Source: Phycisphaeraceae bacterium (GTDB lineage: Bacteria; Planctomycetota; Phycisphaerae; Phycisphaerales; UBA1924). From it: a stretch of 64,000 nt of DNA. How positions within the stretch are numbered: the stretch's first letter is position 1; each line of letters starts with the position of its first letter. Under the pieces are notes generated by a model. The model was not told the origin of the DNA. It searched no databases and saw only the letters and a program-made list of their open reading frames with translations. Location of the stretch: contig JAHBXH010000001.1 in assembly GCA_019636555.1 (NCBI GenBank), positions 62,001 through 126,000 of the forward strand, written 5' to 3'. Shown here piece by piece: positions 16,522 to 24,119 of the stretch. The translations under genes and the position numbers were made by a program.

Positions 16522-17613
16522 CTACTTGGCCTGGTCGCGCACCGGCGTGCCGAATTCGAGCAACACGGGCAGCCGCAGGCGGGGCGACCATTGGCTGGCC
16601 GGCTTCTTCCACCAGATCACATCCGCCGCGGATTCCGGCGCGGGTTCGGCGATGGGGCCCTGGGCGAACGCGGCGAGTGCATCCACGCGCTCGAAGACGA
16701 CGGCTCCGGCAAGCGTGCGCTCGAGATCGTCGCGCACCGATTCGAGGGAATCGGTCGTCGGCCTGACCGTCAAACCGAAGCCCGCGATCGTCGCGCTTTC
16801 GGGACGGACGGCCATTGCCGAATCGCGGCTGTCGGCGAGGCGCATGTCGATCGGCCAGGGGTGTGCGGGGATCGAGGCCAGCCCCGAAGGGGCCGACGTC
16901 GAAAGGAGCCAGTGAGAATCGCGGCTGTGGCGCTGCGCGAATATTTCGAGTCGTTCGAGATCGCGCCCGGGTGAATCGGTGGTGATGCGGATCGCGAGCA
17001 CGCCTCGCTTTGCCCACGCGAGCGCGATCGCGGGATCGCGCGTTGAATGCGACTCTTGGGTGGTCTCTTCGGGATTTGCCCGAGCAACTCTGCGCGGTTC
17101 CAGCGCGGGCTTCGGCGTTTCCGCGTTCGGCGCTCTCTCAGGGAGAATCGCCCAGCTTGGCAGTTCGCGGGGAGAAGAGCCCGAAGCATTCGTGCCGGAA
17201 ACGATGGTCTGGCGCGGCACGGCCGGTCGCTGCAGCGCGAGCCACGCGATGCCGCCGACGAGCGCGACGGTCGCGGCGACTGCCGCGATGCGCGTGAACC
17301 TCCACGAGCCGAATCGCGGAGACCTTCGCAGCAAATCCGGCGGGTGATAGACCAGCGGAGCGCCCGCGGAGAGATCGGAGAGCAGTGAGCGATCGATTTC
17401 GTCGCGCACGATTTGTGAGAGTTGGGCGGCGCGGCGGGCGGGCAAGGGCGTTGCGAAATCCTGGCGAAGAGCGGCCCTGAGCTCTTCGCGATCGCGCCGC
17501 ATCGCCTCGACTTCGGCACCGACGGCTTCGCTCTCGACCTCGATCGCGCGGAGCATCCGAGCGACTTCTTCGCTCGAATACTGCCGGGCGGGGTTGTCGT
17601 GATTCGTGCTCAC
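16522..17613 (-). CDS. Probable membrane-bound anti-sigma factor
   Basis: The 363-residue product starts with a charged helical domain (residues 1-100, many Glu and Arg), has one transmembrane helix near residues 108-128 ('AAVAATVALVGGIAWLAL'), and a ~230-residue extracytoplasmic part with no recognised fold. Its start overlaps the stop of the upstream ECF sigma gene by 4 bp, the typical sigma/anti-sigma arrangement. No zinc-binding HxxxCxxC motif is seen in the N-terminal domain. The role is inferred from context and topology. Confidence 0.72.
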   Translation of the reverse strand: MSTNHDNPARQYSSEEVARMLRAIEVESEAVGAEVEAMRRDREELRAALRQDFATPLPARRAAQLSQIVRDEIDRSLLSDLSAGAPLVYHPPDLLRRSPRFGSWRFTRIAAVAATVALVGGIAWLALQRPAVPRQTIVSGTNASGSSPRELPSWAILPERAPNAETPKPALEPRRVARANPEETTQESHSTRDPAIALAWAKRGVLAIRITTDSPGRDLERLEIFAQRHSRDSHWLLSTSAPSGLASIPAHPWPIDMRLADSRDSAMAVRPESATIAGFGLTVRPTTDSLESVRDDLERTLAGAVVFERVDALAAFAQGPIAEPAPESAADVIWWKKPASQWSPRLRLPVLLEFGTPVRDQAK

Positions 17614-18233
17614 TTCCGCTTGCTTTCCATCGCCTCGCGCAACGCGACGCGTGCCCGAAACAGCCTGCTCTTCACCGTGCCGATCGCGACGCCGAGCATT
17701 TCCGCGATCTGGTCGTATTCCAGATCGTGCCCGTCGCGCAGAAGCAGGATTGTCCGGGCCTCCACGTCGAGAACGGCCAGGGCTTCCAGCACCCGCGCAC
17801 GATCCTCATCTTGTTGGACTCGCCGGGCCGGGGTTTGTTCCCCGGTGGGAAGGGAATTTCCGAGGGTCTGCGTCTGCCCCGAAACGGCCGAAAACCCGCC
17901 GATCGGGGCGTCCAGGCCGCGATGACGCCGCAGCTTTTCGGAACGGGCCCGGGAAAGACACGCATTGATGGCGATCCGGGTGATCCACGTGGAGAACTGG
18001 GCGCGGTCGTCGAAGGTGGAGATTGCGCGAACGGCGCGGAGAAGTGCATCCTGCGTTGCTTCGGCCGCGGCATCTTCATCACCGGTGACGCGCAGGCACA
18101 TGCGGTAGACGCGAACCTGATGGCGCTCGATGAGCGAGGCGAGCGCCCTGGTATCTCCCCGGCGTGCCGCGGCAGAAAGGCGCGCATCGAGCGCCCTTTC
18201 GCGATCTGCTGCGGAATCATCCGGGTGCATCAT
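17610..18233 (-). CDS. ECF-type RNA polymerase sigma factor
   Basis: The 207-residue product has sigma region 2 ('LIERHQVRVYRMCLRVTGDEDAA' and 'FSTWITRIAINACLSRAR', residues ~40-115) and region 4 ('LEYDQIAEMLGVAIGTVKSRLFRAR', residues ~170-197), joined by a linker of ~45 residues. It would direct a stress or envelope regulon; the target promoters are unknown. Two adjacent ATGs (18233 and 18230) could start it. Downstream and overlapping by 4 bp is the probable anti-sigma gene. Confidence 0.92.
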   Translation of the reverse strand: MMHPDDSAADRERALDARLSAAARRGDTRALASLIERHQVRVYRMCLRVTGDEDAAAEATQDALLRAVRAISTFDDRAQFSTWITRIAINACLSRARSEKLRRHRGLDAPIGGFSAVSGQTQTLGNSLPTGEQTPARRVQQDEDRARVLEALAVLDVEARTILLLRDGHDLEYDQIAEMLGVAIGTVKSRLFRARVALREAMESKRK

Positions 18234-18240
18234 GAGATTG

Positions 18241-18246
18241 ATGCTA
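18241..18246 (-). promoter_or_regulatory. -10-like box TAGCAT in front of the ECF sigma gene
   Basis: On the minus strand TAGCAT ends 7 nt before the first ATG at 18233. It could be an autoregulated sigma promoter, but no ECF-type -35 (AAC-like) is seen. Confidence 0.4.
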
Positions 18247-18299
18247 TCGACGACGAGGGCAATCGACTCATGGGGCCTCGAAAGCGAACCGCACCTTTG

Positions 18300-19589
18300 C
18301 TACCGATCCAACTCCGCCGCGACGATATTGATCGAGCCGAGGATGGCGACGATGTCGCTGAGTACATGTCCCTCGGTCATCTTCGCGACGGTTGAGTAAT
18401 TGATAAAGCTCGGTGGCCGCGTTTTGACGCGCCACGGGCGCGGGCCTCCATCGCTGACGATGTAGTAACCGAGTTCGCCGTTGGCGGTTTCGTTCGCGCC
18501 GTAGATCTCGGCGACCGGCGGCTTCCAGCCGCGGTTGGTCATGATCAGTTCGAAGTGTTGGATGAGGCCTTCGATGCTGCCGTAGACGTCTTTCTTGCTG
18601 GGCTTCACCATCTTCGAATCGGCGAAAGTGTCCATCGGGCCGCCGGGGATCTTGTCGATGAGCTGCTCAATGATCTTCGCGGCCTGCTTCATCTCTTCGA
18701 CGCGCACGAGATATCGCGCGTAGCAGTCGCCGTCGTCGCAGACGGGGACCTGGAACTTCACGGCCTCGGCGCCCTGGCCGTCCCAGTTGTCGGCGTAGCA
18801 GAGGTAGGGATCGTCCTTTCGCAGATCGCGCTGCACGCCGCTGGCGCGGGCGAGCGGGCCGGTGAGGCTGAACGCGTTCGCCTCGTCCTTGGTCATCACG
18901 CCGATGCCCTTGGTGCGATCCCAGAAAATGCGATTGCGATTGAGAAGGCCTTCAACTTCGTTCAGCGCCTTAGGCAGTTCTTTGTGGATGAAGTTCTTGA
19001 CGAGCGTCTTGAACATCTCCTCGTCGGGCAAATCCATCATCGCACCGCCGACACGCGTCCAATCCGGGTGGAAGCGCTGCCCGCTGATGAAATCGCAGAT
19101 GTCGTAGATCTTCTCGCGGAGATTGAAGCAGTAGAGGAAGCCGGTGATGGCGTTAAGGTCCAACCCCGCGGCACCAACGCAGAGCAAGTGATCCTGGATC
19201 CGGGCGAGTTCGGCCATGATCGTGCGCACGGCTTTGCAGCGGGGCGTGATGTCGATCCCGAACAATTTCTCCACGGCGTGGTGCCAGCAGATGTCATTGG
19301 CGATCGGCGACAGATAGTTCATCCGCGAGACAATCGTCACGTATTGGTTGTAATCGAGGACCTCGCCGAGCTTCTCGAAGCCCGAGTGCAGATAGCCGAT
19401 GTGGGGCGTGATCCGGGCGATCCGTTCGCCGTCGAGCTCCATCACGATGCGGAGCGTCGTGTGTGTCGCGGGGTGCTGCGGGCCGAAGTTGAGCACCCAG
19501 CGGTCGCCGGTATCGACGTGCTTCTTGATGTAGTCGATGTTGTCGGCATCGACGCTCAGGGATTCGATGGGCTTGAGGGTGTAGGGCAT
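18300..19589 (-). CDS. nuoD: NADH-quinone oxidoreductase subunit D (49-kDa type)
   Basis: NuoD forms part of the quinone-binding module of respiratory complex I. The ~429-residue product shows 'LNFGPQHPATHTTLRI', 'IGYLHSGFEKLGE', 'ICWHHAVEKLFGI', 'MAELARIQDHLL', 'DRTKGIGV' and the C-terminal 'LSDIVAILGSINIVAAELDR'. Start MPYTLK at 19589 is chosen; an ATG five codons upstream (19604) is possible, and the much longer open frame to 20042 overlaps the arsR gene and is rejected. No other nuo gene lies nearby, which is unusual because nuoA-N are normally clustered. Confidence 0.93.
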   Translation of the reverse strand: MPYTLKPIESLSVDADNIDYIKKHVDTGDRWVLNFGPQHPATHTTLRIVMELDGERIARITPHIGYLHSGFEKLGEVLDYNQYVTIVSRMNYLSPIANDICWHHAVEKLFGIDITPRCKAVRTIMAELARIQDHLLCVGAAGLDLNAITGFLYCFNLREKIYDICDFISGQRFHPDWTRVGGAMMDLPDEEMFKTLVKNFIHKELPKALNEVEGLLNRNRIFWDRTKGIGVMTKDEANAFSLTGPLARASGVQRDLRKDDPYLCYADNWDGQGAEAVKFQVPVCDDGDCYARYLVRVEEMKQAAKIIEQLIDKIPGGPMDTFADSKMVKPSKKDVYGSIEGLIQHFELIMTNRGWKPPVAEIYGANETANGELGYYIVSDGGPRPWRVKTRPPSFINYSTVAKMTEGHVLSDIVAILGSINIVAAELDR

Positions 19590-19681
19590 GGTGAGGGCGA
19601 TCATAGAACGCCGCAGGGGGCGCTCCACCGTGCCTCGCACGCGGCCATCCCTGCTTTTTAATTGTTCTTTGGATTTCCCGG

Positions 19682-19709
19682 TGGACAAACGTAACCAATC
19701 GGTTACGCT
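19682..19709 (+). promoter_or_regulatory. Promoter with embedded operator upstream of arsR
   Basis: TGGACA (19682-19687), a 16-nt spacer and TACGCT (19704-19709) form the promoter; the GTG start follows after 6 nt. A perfect inverted repeat CGTAACC-AATC-GGTTACG (19690-19707) fills the spacer and enters the -10, so a bound dimer would block RNA polymerase. This is a classic autorepression layout for ArsR-family proteins. Confidence 0.75.
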
Positions 19710-19715
19710 TTGTGG

Positions 19716-20063
19716 GTGAGCAGCCCCCGAAGCGCCAAGCTGGTTTTTCGGGCCATCGCCGACCCCACGCGGCGCAACATCCTCGACAGGTTGCGCACCG
19801 CTCCGATGCGTGCGGGGGACATCGCCGATGCCTTTCCCGTCAGCCGCCCCGCGATTTCCAAGCATCTGCGCATCCTTCGCGCGGCGCGGCTGGTCAGGCA
19901 ATCGCGCAAGGGCCGCGAGCGCTTTTACTCGATCTCTCCACAGCCGCTCGAGCACATCGATGTGTGGCTCGCCGCTTATCGCCTGCACTGGAGCGCGAAT
20001 CTCGTTGCGCTCAAGGAGTTTGTCGAGTCCGAACAGCACCAACGAGCCGGAGACAAATCATGA
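19716..20063 (+). CDS. ArsR-family winged-helix repressor
   Basis: The ~115-residue product is a single winged helix: 'FRAIADPTRRNILDRLR', recognition region 'DIADAFPVSRPAISKHLRILRAARLV' and wing 'GRERFYSI'. It belongs to the ArsR subgroup that controls SRPBCC-domain genes rather than metal genes; no Cys metal site is present. GTG 19716 is chosen because the promoter box lies 6 nt upstream; a TTG two codons earlier is the alternative. Its stop overlaps the SRPBCC gene start by 4 bp. It probably represses its own operon through the inverted repeat at 19690-19707. Confidence 0.9.
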   Translation: MSSPRSAKLVFRAIADPTRRNILDRLRTAPMRAGDIADAFPVSRPAISKHLRILRAARLVRQSRKGRERFYSISPQPLEHIDVWLAAYRLHWSANLVALKEFVESEQHQRAGDKS

Positions 20064-20950
20064 AACAGGCTACGCAGAACGCGCGATTCAAAAAGTCCTT
20101 CGCCATTTCAGATTCACCGGAGCGGGTCTTTCGTGCGCTCACCGCCCCGGATGAGCTCCGCTCGTGGTTCGCGGAGCACGCCGAGGTCGAACCGAAAGCA
20201 GGGGGCGTGTACGGCTTCTGGGGCACGCTCACACCGTGGACGCCGCGCGAGTGCGCGACGCAGCGGATCATCCGGATCGATCCGCCTCGCCTGCTCTCGT
20301 ATTCCTGGCGGTGGCGCGAACTCGACAGCACGGTGATCATCACGCTCGACGGCTCCTCGAAGCACACGAACCTGCGCATCGTTCAAGAAGGAACGGGCAA
20401 AGTTCTCGACAGCCGCGAGAACACCGAGTTCGCAATGCTCGATTTCTGGCGGCTCTCGATCGGCAATCTGCGTTCCTTCCTCAAGAACGGGAAAGCGGCT
20501 CTGCGTCCGAACTTCGAGAACAAAGGCGATCGCGTGGCGCTCTCGATCGAGATCGAGGCGCCCGCCGCGGCGGTCTTCCGCGCGCTCACCGATCCCGCGC
20601 AGATGGACAAGTGGATCTCGACCAAAGCGGCGGTCGAACCGCGCGCGGGTGGTACGTACAACTACGGCTGGAAATTCGGCGATCCGCCGGCGCACTGCGG
20701 ACCGCACCGTTTCTTGGCGATCGAACCCGGCAAGATGATCGAGCACGATTGGGATCACGCAAAGGAACCGACCTCGCGCGTGCGCTGGGAAATCTCCGAG
20801 ATCGGGCCCGGGCGCTCGCGCGTAACCCTCACGCATCTTCGCCCGGCGGAAGACGACTCGACACGCGGCGGCTACATCGCGGGCTGGGGCGCTTTCATGC
20901 ACATGCTGAAGCAGTTTGGCGAGAATCCCGAAGCGACCGATCTTCGCTAG
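20060..20950 (+). CDS. Double SRPBCC (AHSA1-type) domain protein
   Basis: The 296-residue product consists of two START-like AHSA1 domains in tandem (residues ~8-145 and ~150-290). Each starts with the hallmark 'F-x-I-x-A/D-x-x-x-V-F-R-A-L-T-x-P-x-x-x-x-x-W' pattern ('ERVFRALTAPDELRSWF', 'AAVFRALTDPAQMDKWI') and contains 'GG-x-Y' after 'VEP'. Such domains bind hydrophobic ligands; the ligand here is unknown. The ATG lies inside the arsR stop (ATGA), so translation is coupled. A zinc-ribbon membrane protein gene follows 5 bp downstream. Confidence 0.87.
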   Translation: MKQATQNARFKKSFAISDSPERVFRALTAPDELRSWFAEHAEVEPKAGGVYGFWGTLTPWTPRECATQRIIRIDPPRLLSYSWRWRELDSTVIITLDGSSKHTNLRIVQEGTGKVLDSRENTEFAMLDFWRLSIGNLRSFLKNGKAALRPNFENKGDRVALSIEIEAPAAAVFRALTDPAQMDKWISTKAAVEPRAGGTYNYGWKFGDPPAHCGPHRFLAIEPGKMIEHDWDHAKEPTSRVRWEISEIGPGRSRVTLTHLRPAEDDSTRGGYIAGWGAFMHMLKQFGENPEATDLR

Positions 20951-20955
20951 CGATT

Positions 20956-21762
20956 GTGGACCTGTACGCTTCGCTCGTGGAAGGCGAATCGCCAACAAGC
21001 ACCGCCATGTGCCTGCGCTGCGGCTACGAGCTGCGCGGGCTTGCGCCGACGGGTGTCTGCCCCGAATGCGGGCTCTCCATCGCCGAGTCGCTCGAGAAGC
21101 GCCGACTCGGGCTCTCTTCTCCGGGCTATCTCGCCTCGCTTCGGCTGGGGGCGCTGGTCGCGATGGTCGCGCTTGCGATCTATATTGCCGCGGGATTCGT
21201 GCGCTGGCACCTGATCGGATTCCTCTTTACTCCGGGCACGCAGAAGTACTTTGTGTTTCTCGATATCGCAGGCGCGGCGCTGCTGGTCTTCGGCGTCTGG
21301 AAACTCACGATTGACGACCCCGGTCTGCACATCAAGGACCAGGCGCGGACGAACAAGCGCGCGATGAAGTGTGCCGCGGCGGGCCTGCTCCTGCTGGCGA
21401 TATTCGAACTGCTCGTGGCGCTTCGCGCGCCGTTGCCGACGATCGCGATCGGGGTAAGCCCCGCGGCACTGTCACTCTCGGCCGTCATCATGATCATGGC
21501 GGGCGCACTCTGGAATCTCGCCTGCTGGCTCACGCTCGCGACCGGGCTTGTGAACTACACGCGCTGGCTCGCTGTGCGCGTCCCCGACCATCGCCTGCTC
21601 GGGATGGCGAAGTCCATGAGCTGGCTGCTGCCCGTTGCGATCGCCGCGGCGTTTGTTGCGTCGCTGATTTTCGGGACGGCGACCCGTGTTGTCCCGCTGG
21701 GCCTGATGGCCTGGCTGTTGGGTTCTGCGAGGGAGAGGATCAGGTCGGAATCGGGCGGATGA
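20956..21762 (+). CDS. Zinc-ribbon multi-helix membrane protein (paralogue 1)
   Basis: The ~268-residue product has an N-terminal ribbon with two Cys pairs ('CLRCGYELRGL' and 'CPECG', residues ~18-40) and five or six transmembrane helices after residue ~55. It belongs to the same family as the genes at 22335, 23217 and 24120 but is the most divergent. GTG 20956 lies 5 bp after the SRPBCC stop, so it is probably the third gene of the arsR operon; ATG 21007 would start just before the ribbon. Function unknown; a membrane sensor or regulator is only a guess. Confidence 0.78.
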   Translation: MDLYASLVEGESPTSTAMCLRCGYELRGLAPTGVCPECGLSIAESLEKRRLGLSSPGYLASLRLGALVAMVALAIYIAAGFVRWHLIGFLFTPGTQKYFVFLDIAGAALLVFGVWKLTIDDPGLHIKDQARTNKRAMKCAAAGLLLLAIFELLVALRAPLPTIAIGVSPAALSLSAVIMIMAGALWNLACWLTLATGLVNYTRWLAVRVPDHRLLGMAKSMSWLLPVAIAAAFVASLIFGTATRVVPLGLMAWLLGSARERIRSESGG

Positions 21763-21859
21763 TTGGCGGTTGGAACTCGTCCCTATCTACCCGAGCTGGA
21801 ATTATCGGCGGCGGATCACTCCGGCCCCACCACTACTCACCACTAGTCGAAGCTGGCGT

Positions 21860-21888
21860 TTGACAATCCTAAAAACATCTTTCACAAT
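21860..21888 (+). promoter_or_regulatory. Promoter of the DUF2089 gene
   Basis: A perfect TTGACA (21860-21865), a 17-nt spacer and CACAAT (21883-21888) lie 8 nt upstream of the ATG at 21897. Confidence 0.6.
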
Positions 21889-21896
21889 CCGAAAGC

Positions 21897-22304
21897 ATGG
21901 CTTTCAATTTTCCAAACGGTGTGCCCAAGTTTCCCGCCAGCGTGAAGGCGAGACCAAGGCCTTCGAGCGAGCGGCCGCAATCGAGCGAGTTGCGGGATGC
22001 GGCGGCGATCGAACAAGCAGCGGCTCACCCGCTTGCGAGACTGCCGCGAGAGGATCAGGACCTGATCGTCCACCTTGTGCTTTGCTCGGGTTCGCTCAAG
22101 GAACTCGCGAGCGCGTACGAAGTGAGTTACCCCACCATTCGGATTCGGCTGGATCGGGTGATCGAGCGGTTGCGGGTGATCATCGCCGGGCGTGAGCCGG
22201 GCGGCATCGCAGAACTTCTCGAGCAGATGATCGCGCGGGGAGACCTTGCGGCGGACGCCGCGGATCTCATCCGAGAAGCCGTCCGAGCTGAGCGCGGCGG
22301 CTGA
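21897..22304 (+). CDS. DUF2089-type helix-turn-helix protein
   Basis: The 135-residue product matches the HTH half of DUF2089: 'LPREDQDLIVHLVLCSGSLKELA' followed by 'YEVSYPTIRIRLDRVIERL' (residues ~50-98), a sigma-region-4-like fold. The usual N-terminal zinc ribbon of DUF2089 is missing and replaced by a basic, disordered ~45 residues. Interestingly the next gene supplies a zinc ribbon on a membrane protein. Likely a transcription regulator of the adjacent membrane-protein genes, inferred from position. Confidence 0.78.
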   Translation: MAFNFPNGVPKFPASVKARPRPSSERPQSSELRDAAAIEQAAAHPLARLPREDQDLIVHLVLCSGSLKELASAYEVSYPTIRIRLDRVIERLRVIIAGREPGGIAELLEQMIARGDLAADAADLIREAVRAERGG

Positions 22305-22322
22305 ACAAGCACGAATCATCAT

Positions 22323-22328
22323 TAGAAT
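22323..22328 (+). promoter_or_regulatory. -10-like box TAGAAT in front of zinc-ribbon gene 2
   Basis: TAGAAT ends 6 nt before the ATG at 22335, inside the 30-bp gap after the DUF2089 gene. Confidence 0.45.
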
Positions 22329-22334
22329 CAGCGC

Positions 22335-23162
22335 ATGTCCGACGATTCTGGTCCGACACCGATCGCTCACTGCATTCACTGCTCGTACGAACTCACGGGC
22401 CTTGCATATTCGGCAAACTGTCCGGAGTGCGGGAGCCCCGTGCAAGACTCACTGCGCGGCGACCTGCTCGTTTTTCGCCAGCCCGAGTATGTCCTCAAGC
22501 TTCGACGTGGCGCGTTTTTGGTGGAAACCTCCATCAATCTGACGGTCGGATCGCTCGCTCTGATGCTTGTGTACGTCCTCACGCTCGCGGTTGCCGGCAT
22601 GCACAACACCTGGTTCTTCGGCGCGGGAATCATCGTGTTGACGCTGGTGTTTCTCGCCGGATTGGTTCTTTTCCCGATCGGTTGGTGGCTTCTGAGTTCG
22701 CCCGACCCCGGGCGCGCCGATATCGCGGGCGAACAACGGGCGAGGCGTCTGATCCGTGTCACGGTTGCGATCACTGTTTTTTCTTCACTGGTGAGTGCCG
22801 CGAACGAAATGATTTTCCGTGGCCAGCTCTTTTCCGGGAGCGCCTCCTCGGTTTTTTCTCAACTGCTGGAGCTGATTCGCACAGTCATGCAGTTCACGAC
22901 ACTCGCCGCTTGGCTTGTGCAGTTTTTTTCCGCGATGGTGTATTTGCGGTGGCTCGCGAAGCAGATTCCCAATCTCCGCATTTACCAGCGGGCCGGCACG
23001 CTCATGTGGCTCGGACCTCTGCTCTCGCTGCCATACTGCCTTTTGATCCCGCCCCTGATTGCGCTCGTTCTGTACGGCAACCTGCTTTCATGGGTGAAAG
23101 AAGCGCTGACACAGATTGCCGAACAACAACGAGGCATCGGCCGCCCTGTTTCTGAGTCGTAA
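22335..23162 (+). CDS. Zinc-ribbon multi-helix membrane protein (paralogue 2)
   Basis: The 275-residue product has a ribbon 'CIHCSYELTGL...CPECGSPV' (residues ~15-37), then 'DSLRGDLLVF' and a membrane part with about five helices, including the signature 'PIGWWLLSSPDPG' and a C-terminal 'LLSWVKEALTQIAEQQ' amphipathic tail. It aligns along its whole length with the genes at 23217 and 24120. Note that the first Cys pair reads C-x-x-C with Ser after it, not Gly. Function unknown. It follows the DUF2089 regulator by 30 bp. Confidence 0.8.
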   Translation: MSDDSGPTPIAHCIHCSYELTGLAYSANCPECGSPVQDSLRGDLLVFRQPEYVLKLRRGAFLVETSINLTVGSLALMLVYVLTLAVAGMHNTWFFGAGIIVLTLVFLAGLVLFPIGWWLLSSPDPGRADIAGEQRARRLIRVTVAITVFSSLVSAANEMIFRGQLFSGSASSVFSQLLELIRTVMQFTTLAAWLVQFFSAMVYLRWLAKQIPNLRIYQRAGTLMWLGPLLSLPYCLLIPPLIALVLYGNLLSWVKEALTQIAEQQRGIGRPVSES

Positions 23163-23216
23163 TTTCAGATTCGCGCCCACGCGGCCCGGGCCAACCGATC
23201 GGGGAATCTCAGAAGC

Positions 23217-24029
23217 TTGGCCGACGCACCCGCGCCCAACACCGACCGTTGCTTCGGCTGCGGGTACGACATCACCGGCCTGCCCGCAACCGCGAACTGC
23301 CCCGAGTGCGGCTCGCCGGTTGAATAATCACTGCGCGGCGATCTCCTGCTGTTTCGCAGCCCGAAGTATCTCGCCAGACTCCGCCGTGGCGCGCTGCTCG
23401 TCGAATCCTCGATCAACCTCATCGTCGGTTCGAATGCGCTCTTCTTGGTCCTTGTCTTCGCAATGGCAATGGCGAACTTGTCGTCCAGCATCTTGTTCGA
23501 CATAGGCATGATCACTTCTCTGCTCGCCACGATGGCGGGCGTGATTCTCTTTCCGGTGGGCTGGTGGCTGTTGAGCGCGCCCGATCCGGGGGTACCCAGC
23601 GACGCTACCGGCCATCGCGTGCGCAGCCTGATCCGCATAACTGTTTTCGTTGCCGCTCTCTCTGCGATGGCAATTACAATGCAGCAGGTCGCCTTCCCAA
23701 ACTGGTGGGCTGCGCCGCAGTCGCCGCTCGCAAACCATTCAGGCCTCATCCGCTCCTTTTTGCAATTTGCGTCGGTCGCGGCATGGATTGTTCAGTTCTT
23801 TACCGCGATGATCTATATACGCTGGCTCGCCATGTTGATTCCGAGCCCGCGTATCTACAAACGGGCGCGATTGTTGATGTGGCTCGGTCCATTGCTTTGC
23901 CTTTTTTACTGGGCAGTCATCCCAGCCCTGATCGCCGCGATTCTTTATTCCAACCTGTTCTCGTGGGTGAAAGAGGCGCTCACGGAGATCGCCAAGCAGC
24001 AGAAACCCATACAAGTCCCTGCGGAGTAG
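23217..24029 (+). pseudogene. Zinc-ribbon membrane protein paralogue 3, interrupted by an in-frame TAA
   Basis: The frame runs from TTG 23217 to the stop at 24027-24029 and would encode ~270 residues aligned end to end with paralogue 2: ribbon 'CFGCGYDITGL...CPECGSPV', then 'SLRGDLLLF', 'PVGWWLLSAPDPG' and 'FSWVKEALTEIAKQQ'. A TAA at 23325-23327 falls exactly where the paralogues have Asp or Arg codons, cutting the ribbon from the membrane part. The start codon is also TTG where paralogue 2 has ATG. No other frameshift or stop is seen and the rest looks under constraint. It could be a recent pseudogene, a sequence error, or two pieces expressed separately. Confidence 0.75.
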
Positions 24030-24077
24030 CGCGAGTGGAATGCACTGCCTTCATTTGATGAACGCTCATGCCCACGG

Positions 24078-24091
24078 TTCGGATCTCCGAA
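24078..24091 (+). promoter_or_regulatory. Inverted repeat upstream of zinc-ribbon gene 4
   Basis: TTCGGA-TC-TCCGAA is a perfect 6-bp inverted repeat 14 bp before the TACACT box (24106-24111). It is a possible operator, for example for the DUF2089 protein, but this is inference. Confidence 0.35.
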
Positions 24092-24105
24092 TCCCTGCCG
24101 ATTTG

Positions 24106-24111
24106 TACACT
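24106..24111 (+). promoter_or_regulatory. -10-like box TACACT in front of zinc-ribbon gene 4
   Basis: TACACT ends 8 nt before the ATG at 24120; no Shine-Dalgarno lies between. Confidence 0.5.
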
Positions 24112-24119
24112 CTTTCCCC

